From Bacteroidales bacterium (GTDB lineage: Bacteria; Bacteroidota; Bacteroidia; Bacteroidales; Muribaculaceae), in assembly GCA_014800105.1 (NCBI GenBank), contig JAAVGQ010000130.1:1-5778 (forward strand): DNA of 5,778 bases, in the 5' to 3' direction. This document shows, one piece after another, positions 1 through 5,508 of the stretch; position 1 is the stretch's first letter; each line of letters opens with the position of its first letter. The notes under the pieces are model-generated. The model searched no databases, was not told the origin of the DNA, and worked only from the letters and a program-made list of their open reading frames with translations. The position numbers and the translations under genes are program-made.

Positions 1-1
1 A

Positions 2-700
2 TTTGACGCAATCTTCATGGGCACCGGCACCGGTGTACCCAAGCGCCTTAAAATCCCCGGAATCGAGAATAAGGCCGTGCGCCAGGCAATTCGTTTCCTC
101 CGTCGCGTGAGCCTCTACGAAAACGGCCTCATGAGCCGTGAGGAAGTAATCGTGGGTAACGGTGACCGCGTGTTTGTCATAGGTTGCGGCAATACCGGCA
201 TCGATGCCGCACGCACTGCCGTGCGCATGGGTTCCAGTGAGGTCACCGTCATCTATCACAAATCTATCGACGAAATGACCGCTCTCCGCGCCGAATATGA
301 TGAGGCGGTGGCCGAGGGGGTCAGGTTCCTCTGGAATACCTCGGTTACCAATATCGAACCAATTGACCCAACGCATATTAAAAGTGTTACGCTGAAGTCG
401 GCCGACGGCGAGCAGACCGTCCCCGCTGACCATGTTATAATGGCCGTGGGCAGCGAACCGGCCGCCCGCATCGTTTCCTCTACGCGCGGTATCGAAATCG
501 ATGAAAATGGCTATGTGTTGACCCGCGAGGTACCCTACGGCATGACAACTCGCCCCGGCGTGTTTGCCGGGGGTGACGTCACAAAGCGCTCGGCAACGGT
601 GGTCCACGCCATGCATGATGCCAAGCTCGTTGCTGAGGGAATCATAAAATACGTTGACGCCAAGAAACTTATCGAGGCTATAAACAGCAACCCGCTGTAA
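2..700 (+). CDS. FAD/NAD(P)-dependent oxidoreductase, GltD/PreT-like (3' part of gene)
   Basis: The gene enters from the left; the reading frame is open from base 2 (first visible residues FDAIFMGTGTG) and ends at TAA 698-700, so about 232 C-terminal residues are visible. Seen: a second dinucleotide-binding fold with GCGNTG at visible residues 61-66 followed by IDAAR, and near the C-terminus GVFAGGD (about 186-192) followed by ATVVHAMHDAKLVAEG, the FAD-contacting end typical of the glutamate synthase small subunit and related flavoproteins. Such proteins pass electrons between NAD(P)H and a partner subunit or substrate through FAD in the cytoplasm; an N-terminal Fe-S domain would lie outside the window. 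Odd: where GltD usually has an Arg-Arg pair after the second strand (VYRR, binding the NADPH phosphate), this protein has YHK, so NADPH preference is not assured. It could be GltD, PreT or a related oxidoreductase; the subfamily is not decided here. It converges with the esterase gene. Confidence 0.85.
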   Translation, partial: FDAIFMGTGTGVPKRLKIPGIENKAVRQAIRFLRRVSLYENGLMSREEVIVGNGDRVFVIGCGNTGIDAARTAVRMGSSEVTVIYHKSIDEMTALRAEYDEAVAEGVRFLWNTSVTNIEPIDPTHIKSVTLKSADGEQTVPADHVIMAVGSEPAARIVSSTRGIEIDENGYVLTREVPYGMTTRPGVFAGGDVTKRSATVVHAMHDAKLVAEGIIKYVDAKKLIEAINSNPL

Positions 701-717
701 TCAGTCTCCTGGATACA

Positions 718-754
718 TTAATGGCCCCGCTACTCACGGTAGCGGGGCCATTAA
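718..754. terminator. Bidirectional hairpin terminator between convergent genes
   Basis: Perfect 16-base-pair inverted repeat: arms 718-733 and 739-754, loop 735-737 plus a possible wobble pair. The GC-rich core (GGCCCCGCTAC and its complement) is flanked by TTAA/TTTAA ends. It lies 17 bases after the oxidoreductase stop and 2 bases before the esterase stop, so it can act on both transcripts. Confidence 0.85.
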
Positions 755-756
755 AC

Positions 757-2196
757 TTATTTGCTCAGCTTCAGCTTGAACGGCGAAGCGGGTATTCCTG
801 AATTGTTGAACAGCGAGCTTTCGTAGTAGTTGCGGTGGCAGTAGCGCACTTCCACCGGGTCGTCAATCGGCGATATTACCTTTACGCCGTTACCGCCGCT
901 GGCGCGCGCCTCGGTGACATCATAGATATTACCGTCGGCATCAACCACTTCAAAGCCTGAAAGCGTGCATTGCGTGGGCACCATTCCATGGCCTGAATTC
1001 TCAAACGTCACCCATATCTCGTGATTCTCCGGGTTGTAGCTCGCGGCCGTTGCGATGGGGGTGTATACGTCACCGCCTTTGTGGCCGTATGTGCGGTCAA
1101 GGGCTTGGTAGGCAAGGCGCTGGCCAACCTTTACTTTCTTCGGTGCATGGATGAAAATGCTGTCGCCAAGGTCGCCGATGGAAACCATCGAAACATCCGG
1201 GACATTGCGCTGAATCTCCACCTGGGCCTGTCGGAAGTTGGCATAGTTAAACTCGCGCGGGCCTTCCGCATTAAACGGTGCTAACTGAACGTAATAGAAT
1301 GGCAGTGAGTCGTTTGCGAAAATCTTCTCCCACTCCTGTTTCATCACGGGGAACAGCCTGGGGTAGAGTTCCGGGTAGGGATTGTTAGCCTCGCCCTGAT
1401 ACCACACGACGCCTTTCACCGGGAATCCGTCCCACGGGTTAATCATGCCGTTGTAGAGCAGGGTGGGAGTGCCCTCGAGCCAGCCAAACTCAGTCGCGTC
1501 CACGGCCGGCAGTTCAATCTCGGGGAAATTCTTCTTGAACGCCTCGGCCGGCATCCATGATTCAATCTTTGAGTTACCCCAGTTACAGTGAATGAGCCCC
1601 ACGGGAATATCCAATACATCCTGAATGTAATCGCCAAATACATAGCCCACTGCGCTGAAATCCCCCACCGTTGCGGGGGTTTCAACCTGCCACTCGCCGC
1701 CGGCAACCTCCCCGCGCGGAGTGGTTGACCATTCCTTCTCCTGGTGGAAAAGTCTTAACGGTCGCTTGGCATCAGCCTTCATGATGTAATCTATCGTTCC
1801 TTCAGCGGGTTGGCCGGCATATCCACGCATGGGCATTTCCATGTTTGACTGCCCGCCGCAAAACCACACGTCCCCCGTCAGGACGTTAGTCAGCTCAGTC
1901 TCGCCGTCGCGGTCACTCGCGGTGATCGTGAACGGGCCGCCGGCCGCCGGGGTTGCGAGCATGACCGCCCAGTTGCCATCCCCGTCGCTCTTGACGGTCA
2001 GTGGTTTTGCTCCCCATGAAGCCTTTACCTTGACGTTGCTGCCGGGCTTGGCAGTTCCACGCAGCTTTACGTTTGCGTTCTGCTGGAGCACCATGTTGTC
2101 CGAGAAAATCGAGCCGAAAGTCACCTTCGCGTCAGCTATCAAACAGCCCGCGCATGCCAGCACGGCGCCATATAGTATTTTATAAGAATTATTCAT
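757..2196 (-). CDS. Secreted sialate O-acetylesterase family protein (SGNH hydrolase)
   Basis: 479 residues. Seen: an N-terminal signal peptide (hydrophobic residues about 7-21, then ADA|K, signal peptidase I cleavage predicted after residue 23); a beta-rich N-terminal domain (about 24-108); then the SGNH esterase core with nucleophile block GGQSNMEMP (Ser117), the oxyanion region HCNWGNS (203-209), WYQGEANN (265-272, Glu269) and the C-terminal block FIHAPKKVKVGQRLA (His350); a beta-type tail to 479. Known for the family: it removes O-acetyl esters from sialic acids or plant/host glycans so that exo-glycosidases can act, usually in the periplasm or on the surface. Odd: many members have Asp two residues before the catalytic His (DIHP); here that residue is Phe349... 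preceded by GDS, with Asp345 the nearest acid, which may be a subfamily trait. The start is chosen for the signal peptide and an AGGAG upstream. It is divergent from the ROK gene. The exact substrate cannot be read from sequence. Confidence 0.9.
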   Translation of the reverse strand: MNNSYKILYGAVLACAGCLIADAKVTFGSIFSDNMVLQQNANVKLRGTAKPGSNVKVKASWGAKPLTVKSDGDGNWAVMLATPAAGGPFTITASDRDGETELTNVLTGDVWFCGGQSNMEMPMRGYAGQPAEGTIDYIMKADAKRPLRLFHQEKEWSTTPRGEVAGGEWQVETPATVGDFSAVGYVFGDYIQDVLDIPVGLIHCNWGNSKIESWMPAEAFKKNFPEIELPAVDATEFGWLEGTPTLLYNGMINPWDGFPVKGVVWYQGEANNPYPELYPRLFPVMKQEWEKIFANDSLPFYYVQLAPFNAEGPREFNYANFRQAQVEIQRNVPDVSMVSIGDLGDSIFIHAPKKVKVGQRLAYQALDRTYGHKGGDVYTPIATAASYNPENHEIWVTFENSGHGMVPTQCTLSGFEVVDADGNIYDVTEARASGGNGVKVISPIDDPVEVRYCHRNYYESSLFNNSGIPASPFKLKLSK

Positions 2197-2204
2197 TACT
2201 TCTT

Positions 2205-2209
2205 CTCCT
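2205..2209 (-). promoter_or_regulatory. Shine-Dalgarno AGGAG of the esterase gene
   Basis: Read on the minus strand, AGGAG lies 8 bases before the ATG at 2196. It supports this start. It is notable because the other plus-strand genes here have no such site, as is usual in Bacteroidetes. Confidence 0.55.
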
Positions 2210-2227
2210 GCTTGATATTATGCGGTG

Positions 2228-2255
2228 CAAATATACTAAAATTTCAACTTATCAA
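2228..2255 (-). promoter_or_regulatory. Probable promoter of the esterase gene
   Basis: Minus strand reads TATATTTG (plus-strand 2228-2235), an exact match to the Bacteroidetes -7 box TAnnTTTG, about 32 bases before the start codon. The nearest TTG for a -33 element is at 2253-2255, giving a 17-base spacer, shorter than the 20 bases seen in the other promoters of this window, so the -33 element is weak or uncertain. Confidence 0.5.
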
Positions 2256-2285
2256 TGTTATATAATAAAGTTATTGCAAAATCAG

Positions 2286-2316
2286 TTGATTTTTTTCGCC
2301 AAAGATGCTACATTTG
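2286..2316 (+). promoter_or_regulatory. Promoter of the ROK regulator gene
   Basis: TTG at 2286-2288, 20-base spacer, TACATTTG at 2309-2316: a full match to the Bacteroidetes primary-sigma promoter. Transcription would start near 2321-2323, leaving an untranslated leader of about 30 bases without a Shine-Dalgarno site. Confidence 0.75.
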
Positions 2317-2352
2317 TACTACCTTAACCCCTAAAATAACCTTAATTTCGCG

Positions 2353-3597
2353 ATGACCTCGGAACTTATCAAAGCGATTGAGTCAGGCAGCAAGAACGCC
2401 ATGCTCAAGAAGCGCATCATAAACTACTATATCTACAACGGAAACTCCACAATCTCAGAGCTTTCACGCACCCTCGACATAAGCATCCCCACGGTAACCA
2501 AGATTATCGAGGAAATGTGTGACACCGGCCTCCTCCTCACTTACGGCAAGCTCGAGACCAGCGAAGGACGCCACCCCCTCCTCTATGGCCTCAACCCTGA
2601 CTCAGGCTACTTTGTCGGCGTCGATATCAACCTGAGCTCCATTAATATAGCTCTGATGAACTTCAACGGCGAGATTATCGACCACCGCATGGACACCCGC
2701 GTTGAGATTACCAATACCCCCGAGGGGCTCGCAGCCCTCTGCAACCTCATTACCGATTTCGTTGCCCACCTCGACATTAATCCCAGCCATATCCTCAGCG
2801 TCAGCGTCAACATCTCGGGCCGCGTCAACCCCGACGCCGGCTACAGCTACAGCTGGTTCAATATCGGAGAAGAACCTGTCGCACAGGTCATCAGCGACCG
2901 CATAGGCTACCCTGTCATGATCGAGAACGACTCCCGCGCCATGACCTACGGCGAATACCTCCGCGGCAACATCTCCAACCTCAAGAACATTCTCTTCGTT
3001 AACCTCTCCTGGGGCCTGGGCCTCGGCATTATCATCGACGGTAAAATCTATCTCGGCAATTCAGGCTTCGCCGGCGAGGTAGGCCACTACCCCTGCTACG
3101 ACAACGAGGTCATATGCCACTGCGGCAAGAAAGGATGCCTCGAGACTGAAGCATCAGGCAACGCCATTCACCGCAAGCTCGTTGAGCGCGTGCGCCGCGG
3201 CGAGAGCTCCATCCTCTCAGCTGCCATAATGGAAAATCCCGCCAACGTGTCCCTGCCCGATATTATCGACGCCATCAACCACGAGGATGTCCTCTGCATC
3301 GACCTCCTCGAGGAAATCGCCCATAACCTCGGCAAGCACATCGCCGGCCTCATCAACATCTTCAACCCCGAGGAAGTTGTGATAGGTGGATTGCTCTCAC
3401 AGACAGGCGATTACCTCGTGCAACCCATACGCAGTTCCGTGCGCAAACACTCCCTCAACCTCGTCAACCGCGACACCAACATCTCCCTCTCCCGCCTCAA
3501 GGACAAGGCCGGCGTCATCGGCGCCTGCATGCTCGCCCGCACGCGCCTCTTCGACGGCGCCTACTCCCAGCGAGCCAACGGAAAAAATGGCCGATAA
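2353..3597 (+). CDS. ROK family transcriptional regulator (NagC/Mlc/XylR-like)
   Basis: 414 residues, the usual length for a ROK repressor with a DNA-binding domain. Seen: an N-terminal winged helix-turn-helix (about 17-75; STISELSRTLDISIPTVTKI is the HTH), then a ROK sugar-binding domain with END (191-193), GEVGH (241-245) and the zinc motif formed by His245 with CHCGKKGC (Cys255, Cys257, Cys262) and Glu264; NPEEVVIGG follows at 338-346. Known: ROK repressors bind a sugar or sugar phosphate through these residues and release DNA. The first phosphate motif, DxGGT in sugar kinases, reads DINLSS (91-96), so ATP binding is probably lost and a regulator role is favoured over a kinase. The start is supported by the promoter 37 bases upstream. 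It is divergent from the sialate esterase gene, so control of that gene and itself is a reasonable inference. Codons end heavily in C (Leu CTC, Asn AAC), unlike the downstream mntA-hepT pair. Confidence 0.92.
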   Translation: MTSELIKAIESGSKNAMLKKRIINYYIYNGNSTISELSRTLDISIPTVTKIIEEMCDTGLLLTYGKLETSEGRHPLLYGLNPDSGYFVGVDINLSSINIALMNFNGEIIDHRMDTRVEITNTPEGLAALCNLITDFVAHLDINPSHILSVSVNISGRVNPDAGYSYSWFNIGEEPVAQVISDRIGYPVMIENDSRAMTYGEYLRGNISNLKNILFVNLSWGLGLGIIIDGKIYLGNSGFAGEVGHYPCYDNEVICHCGKKGCLETEASGNAIHRKLVERVRRGESSILSAAIMENPANVSLPDIIDAINHEDVLCIDLLEEIAHNLGKHIAGLINIFNPEEVVIGGLLSQTGDYLVQPIRSSVRKHSLNLVNRDTNISLSRLKDKAGVIGACMLARTRLFDGAYSQRANGKNGR

Positions 3598-3598
3598 C

Positions 3599-3629
3599 TT
3601 GGAAAATCCACCGTGAATCATTAAATTTG
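3599..3629 (+). promoter_or_regulatory. Promoter of tRNA-Gly
   Basis: TTG 3599-3601, 20-base spacer, TAAATTTG 3622-3629, the same spacing as the ROK promoter. The TTG begins 2 bases after the ROK stop codon. The predicted transcription start, about 3635, is some 10 bases before the mature tRNA 5' end. No terminator separates ROK from the tRNA, so read-through could also feed it. Confidence 0.75.
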
Positions 3630-3643
3630 CACACATAAAACAA

Positions 3644-3716
3644 GCGGCAGTAGCTCAGTTGGTAGAGCATCAGCTTCCCAAGCTGAGGGTCGCGGGTTCG
3701 AGCCCCGTTTGCCGCT
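3644..3716 (+). tRNA. tRNA-Gly, anticodon CCC
   Basis: A 73-base cloverleaf fits fully. Acceptor stem 3644-3650 pairs with 3709-3715 (one G-U) with discriminator T3716; D arm GCTC/GAGC at 3653-3668; anticodon stem TCAGC/GCTGA (3670-3674, 3682-3686) around loop TTCCCAA, anticodon CCC at 3677-3679, reading GGG; T arm 3692-3708 with loop TTCGAGC. The 3' CCA is not encoded (the next bases are CCCT), so it must be added by a nucleotidyltransferase. Confidence 0.97.
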
Positions 3717-3726
3717 CCCTCATCCC

Positions 3727-3754
3727 AAGCACGCCCCTCCCCCGGGGCGTGCTT
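3727..3754 (+). terminator. Hairpin terminator after tRNA-Gly
   Basis: Perfect 11-base-pair stem: AAGCACGCCCC at 3727-3737 and its complement at 3744-3754, with a 6-base loop (TCCCCC). It begins 11 bases after the tRNA. There is no clear T tract after it (CCGTATATATAA), so it may work more weakly or serve as a 3' processing stop. Confidence 0.7.
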
Positions 3755-3811
3755 CCGTATATATAAGGTAGATTTTATTGAAAATTTCACACATTATTTT
3801 AAAATTATCCC

Positions 3812-3819
3812 TATATTTG
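3812..3819 (+). promoter_or_regulatory. mntA: Promoter -7 box of mntA-hepT (probably leaderless)
   Basis: TATATTTG at 3812-3819 exactly matches TAnnTTTG and ends 5 bases before the mntA ATG (3825). Initiation would fall at or within a base or two of the ATG. No good TTG sits at the usual 20-base spacing; the upstream 3785-3788 TTTC is the nearest, so the promoter may be weak or need help. Confidence 0.6.
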
Positions 3820-3824
3820 TGTAA

Positions 3825-4133
3825 ATGAAACTCATAGAACTCAATTTACAGCGTATCATTGACTTGTGTCGTAAGCACAAGGTCAAGACATTGTCAGTCT
3901 TTGGATCAATCCTGACCGATCGATTCAATGACAAGAGCGATGTCGACATGCTTGTAAATTTTGACACCACCGATCATGAAAAATGGGATTATGTAACTAA
4001 TTTTTTTGACTTTCAGGAATCTCTGGAGAAAATTTTCGGCCGAAAGGTAGACCTGATAGTCGAGAAAGGGATGAAGAACAAATACTTTATCGAAAATGTA
4101 AACAGCACAAAACGACTGATTTATGCCCGATGA
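3825..4133 (+). CDS. mntA: MntA family antitoxin (minimal nucleotidyltransferase, AMPylase)
   Basis: 102 residues, a typical length for the family. Seen: the nucleotidyltransferase signature GSx10DxD, with GS at 27-28, Asp39 and Asp41, inside VFGSILTDRF...SDVDMLV, and a third acidic position in KVDLIVE (Asp76), together forming the metal site. Known: in HepT/MntA modules (type VII toxin-antitoxin) this enzyme transfers AMP onto a tyrosine of the HEPN toxin and so silences it. All catalytic acids are present, so the protein looks active. It is the first gene of a two-gene operon; its last 11 bases overlap hepT. The gene is clearly more AT-rich than the preceding ROK gene, hinting at transfer. 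The start at 3825 is the only one that keeps the N-terminal helix, and it sits 5 bases after the promoter box. Confidence 0.9.
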   Translation: MKLIELNLQRIIDLCRKHKVKTLSVFGSILTDRFNDKSDVDMLVNFDTTDHEKWDYVTNFFDFQESLEKIFGRKVDLIVEKGMKNKYFIENVNSTKRLIYAR

Positions 4134-4485
4134 ATATATTTTGAAGCATCTTCAGGACGTGTTGGACGCCATTAATGAACTGGAAAGTTTCTTTCAAGAC
4201 TATCCAAGGCGATTTGACGTGTTTGAAAAAGATCGCCTGAGGATATGCGCAGTCGAGCGCAAAACGGAGATAATGGGAGAAGCGATAAATCGTATACGCA
4301 AACAGGACCCGGCGTTTGAAATCCCCAATGCCCGGGAGATAATCAACACCCGCAATCGCATCATACACGGATACGACAGCGTAGAGTCTGAATTCCTTTG
4401 GGGATTGGTAATCAGACACATTCCCGCCTTGAAAAAAGACATCGAACGCATCCTCGCCGGGTTGTCATCGAAGCCTGTGATCTAA
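4123..4485 (+). CDS. hepT: HepT family toxin (HEPN ribonuclease, DUF86)
   Basis: 120 residues, mostly helical as expected for HEPN domains. Seen: the catalytic RNase motif Rx4HxY in NTRNRIIHGYD, with Arg77, His82 and Tyr84; an upstream helix AVERKTEIMGEAIN (43-56) typical of HepT; and a C-terminal helix HIPALKKDIERIL. Known: HepT proteins are ribonucleases, shown for some members to act on tRNA, and the Tyr of this motif is the residue AMPylated by MntA. The motif is intact, so an active toxin is likely. The ATG at 4123 lies inside the mntA end (mntA stops at 4133), implying translational coupling; no Shine-Dalgarno is seen. The target RNA is unknown here; the neighbouring tRNA-Gly is not evidence of a target. 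Confidence 0.92.
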   Translation: MPDEYILKHLQDVLDAINELESFFQDYPRRFDVFEKDRLRICAVERKTEIMGEAINRIRKQDPAFEIPNAREIINTRNRIIHGYDSVESEFLWGLVIRHIPALKKDIERILAGLSSKPVI

Positions 4486-4498
4486 TCCGACCTCTCCC

Positions 4499-4605
4499 AC
4501 AACCCCGGCGGTAGGTTGCGGGCCTGTTTCGGGTTGTAGGGACGTGATATATCACGTCCGTCTCAAGGTGGAATTTGTTGCGGACGCGATATATCGCGTC
4601 CCTAC
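4499..4605. repeat. Palindromic repeat module, paired copy (first array element)
   Basis: Starts with ACAACCC (4499-4505), complementary to GGGTTGT (4531-4537). Then follow two 25-base arms, 4536-4560 and 4581-4605, which pair with each other at 24 of 25 positions (one of these G-U) across a 20-base loop. Each arm also contains its own perfect 20-base palindrome: GGACGTGATATATCACGTCC at 4540-4559 and GGACGCGATATATCGCGTCC at 4582-4601. A 30-base stretch, 4531-4560, recurs exactly at 5603-5632. It begins 14 bases after the hepT stop. Confidence 0.85.
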
Positions 4606-4622
4606 CAGTAGGCGGTTTTTTT
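4582..4622 (+). terminator. Possible terminator of mntA-hepT
   Basis: The hairpin formed by the 4582-4601 palindrome, followed by a short CCTA/TAGG stem and a run of seven T (4616-4622), could end the mntA-hepT transcript. The T run is not directly against the long stem, so this is only a candidate. Confidence 0.4.
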
Positions 4623-4845
4623 CGAGCAACGCGGGATGAGTGTTAATAAGTATGTTTATAACGCGGGCATGTAGATAACTTTGTTGAAAAAAAACGGCTG
4701 AAAAATTTTCCGGCCCAAAAAATTGTGTTGCGAAAATGTGGGGTAATAGACCGACGGGTAGAGCGTTACGTCAAAAATAAGCCGCTGAGAATCGCGTGAA
4801 ACTCCGCGCCCGCACGATTAATCGCAAATTCTCGATTGTAGAGAG
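4623..4845. other. Gene-free stretch with a DnaA-box-like cluster
   Basis: No credible protein gene. Three nonamers on one strand resemble the DnaA box TGTGGATAA: TGTTAATAA (4641-4649, two differences), TGTTTATAA (4653-4661, two) and TGTAGATAA (4670-4678, one). They are followed by an A-rich run (4685-4691) and AAAAATTTTCC (4701-4711). TGTTAATAA recurs at 5204-5212. TAACTTTG (4676-4683) also matches the Bacteroidetes -7 box but lacks a well-placed TTG. The rest, to 4845, shows nothing recognisable. Confidence 0.3.
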
Positions 4846-4903
4846 GGTTGTAGGGACCCCCACGGAGTGGGGATAAGAAGTTAACCCCGAGTTCTCTCGG
4901 GGG
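4846..4903. repeat. Tandem double-hairpin repeat, copy 1
   Basis: The edge GGGTTGTAGGGA (starting at 4846) is the same as in the palindromic module, but here it leads into two different hairpins. CCCCAC/GTGGGG lies at 4858-4863 and 4867-4872 with loop GGA; CCCCGAG/CTCGGGG lies at 4885-4891 and 4896-4902 with loop TTCT. The linker TAAGAAGTTAA separates them. Copy 2 is at 5670-5715. Confidence 0.85.
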
Positions 4904-4923
4904 ACGGGACTCCACCCCGCGGC

Positions 4924-4973
4924 CCTCTCCCCGCTCTTGACATACGGGGCCGTATGTCAAGAGCAGGGAGAGG
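4924..4973. repeat. Long stem-loop repeat (TTGACATACG type), copy 1
   Basis: A perfect 14-base-pair stem, GCTCTTGACATACG (4933-4946) with its complement (4951-4964), loop GGGC; after one C/A mismatch the stem continues for 8 more pairs (CCTCTCCC 4924-4931 with 4966-4973). It follows the double hairpin in the same order as copy 2 at 5748-5778. Confidence 0.85.
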
Positions 4974-4996
4974 AAAAGGAAAAAATCGGGATTGCC

Positions 4997-5016
4997 ACCC
5001 CGGGATGACCCGGGGT
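4997..5016. repeat. Short GC hairpin
   Basis: ACCCCGGG (4997-5004) and CCCGGGGT (5009-5016) form 8 perfect pairs with loop ATGA. Similar in style to the other hairpins of the array, but no second copy is seen. Confidence 0.6.
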
Positions 5017-5050
5017 TACCCTGTCAAGCCCACTCTCTGGGTGGCGAGGT

Positions 5051-5102
5051 CGCTTCCACCGCGATGTCTGTTGCGGTGGAAGCGATATATCGCGTCCCTA
5101 CA
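5051..5102. repeat. Hybrid hairpin plus half-copy of the palindromic module
   Basis: A 12-base-pair perfect inverted repeat, CGCTTCCACCGC (5051-5062) with 5073-5084, overlaps a degraded module copy. GCGATATATCGCGTCCCTAC (5082-5101) is the right half of the 4581-4605 arm, while the left arm has changed from GGACGCG to GGAAGCG. A further small hairpin, CCCCATCCGGGG, lies at 5129-5140. Confidence 0.7.
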
Positions 5103-5196
5103 GGCAGCTCTCTCCCACCGTCAAAGCTCCCCATCCGGGGCGAGGGTTATCGAAAAGATATTGACATTTAATCGACAAATTTTTAACATACTGTCG

Positions 5197-5227
5197 TTGC
5201 ACATGTTAATAAATATGTGTAATTTTG
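5197..5227 (+). promoter_or_regulatory. Promoter of the structured RNA
   Basis: TTG 5197-5199, 20-base spacer, TAATTTTG 5220-5227: full Bacteroidetes promoter with the same spacer as those of ROK and tRNA-Gly. Start predicted near 5232-5234. No credible protein frame follows, which points to an RNA gene. Confidence 0.7.
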
Positions 5228-5232
5228 CAATC

Positions 5233-5321
5233 GCAGACCGTATGCAGAAGCCCGGTAAGGGTTATGTGGGAGGGTCGGCAGACATATTTTACGAAAAGCG
5301 TTTACTCAACGCTCTTTCTTG
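5233..5321 (+). other. 5' leader of the structured RNA transcript
   Basis: About 89 bases between the predicted start and the first arm of the rod-shaped RNA. It holds one clear hairpin: AGCGTT (5297-5302) with AACGCT (5308-5313), extended by GAAA/TTTC (5293-5296, 5315-5318) with one bulge. It may be a precursor leader removed by processing, or part of the functional RNA. Confidence 0.4.
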
Positions 5322-5508
5322 GCTTGCAGAAACCTGGAAAATTTCGCATCGTAGTCAAGAATGAGACAGCGGTAGATGGCTCTGTGGATATGTATATCCT
5401 GCTCTATACAACACGCGAGTGCTGTGTAGAGCTCGTATATACTACCTGCGTGAGGCTTCTGCGTTGTTCGTTCCACACTACGATAGGTATTCCAGGACCT
5501 CTGCAAGC
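5322..5508 (+). ncRNA. ssrS: Rod-shaped structured RNA, 6S RNA-like candidate
   Basis: The ends pair in nested order with small internal loops: CTTGCAG/CTGCAAG (5323-5329, 5501-5507), CCTGGAA/TTCCAGG (5333-5339, 5490-5496), ATCGTAG/CTACGAT (5348-5354, 5478-5484). An open middle follows (5355-5391 and 5443-5477). Then comes a terminal stem: GTATAT/ATATAC (5392-5397, 5437-5442), a small internal loop, and a 14-position helix (5401-5414, 5419-5432; one G-U, one A-C) closed by the GNRA loop GCGA. Closing stem, large central bubble, terminal stem and length (about 187 bases) are the layout of 6S RNA, which binds housekeeping RNA polymerase by imitating an open promoter. No sequence motif was recognised that proves this, so the symbol is tentative. 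It is not tmRNA, RNase P RNA or SRP RNA by any conserved motif that I can find. Confidence 0.5.

Noticed and set aside
1829..2327. Plus-strand frames antiparallel to the esterase gene
   Set aside because: Shadows of a well-supported gene with a signal peptide and catalytic motifs on the other strand.
3397..3790. Minus-strand frames over the ROK 3' end and tRNA-Gly
   Set aside because: They overlap the ROK coding region and the whole tRNA; compositional shadows.
4766..4960. Minus-strand reading frame beginning MTYGPVCQERGE, similar to another at 5581-5775 (MTYGLVCQERGE)
   Set aside because: The likeness comes from the two copies of the TTGACATACG stem-loop repeat; the frames run through hairpins, diverge at once outside them, and have no start signal or domain.
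4954..5364. Plus-strand open frames across 4954-5364 and 5225-5619
   Set aside because: They cross palindromic repeats, a promoter and the paired arms of the structured RNA; low-complexity, no domain, no support as protein.
5383..5391. TGTGGATAT as a DnaA box
   Set aside because: Single near match inside the structured RNA, better explained as part of that RNA's open middle region.
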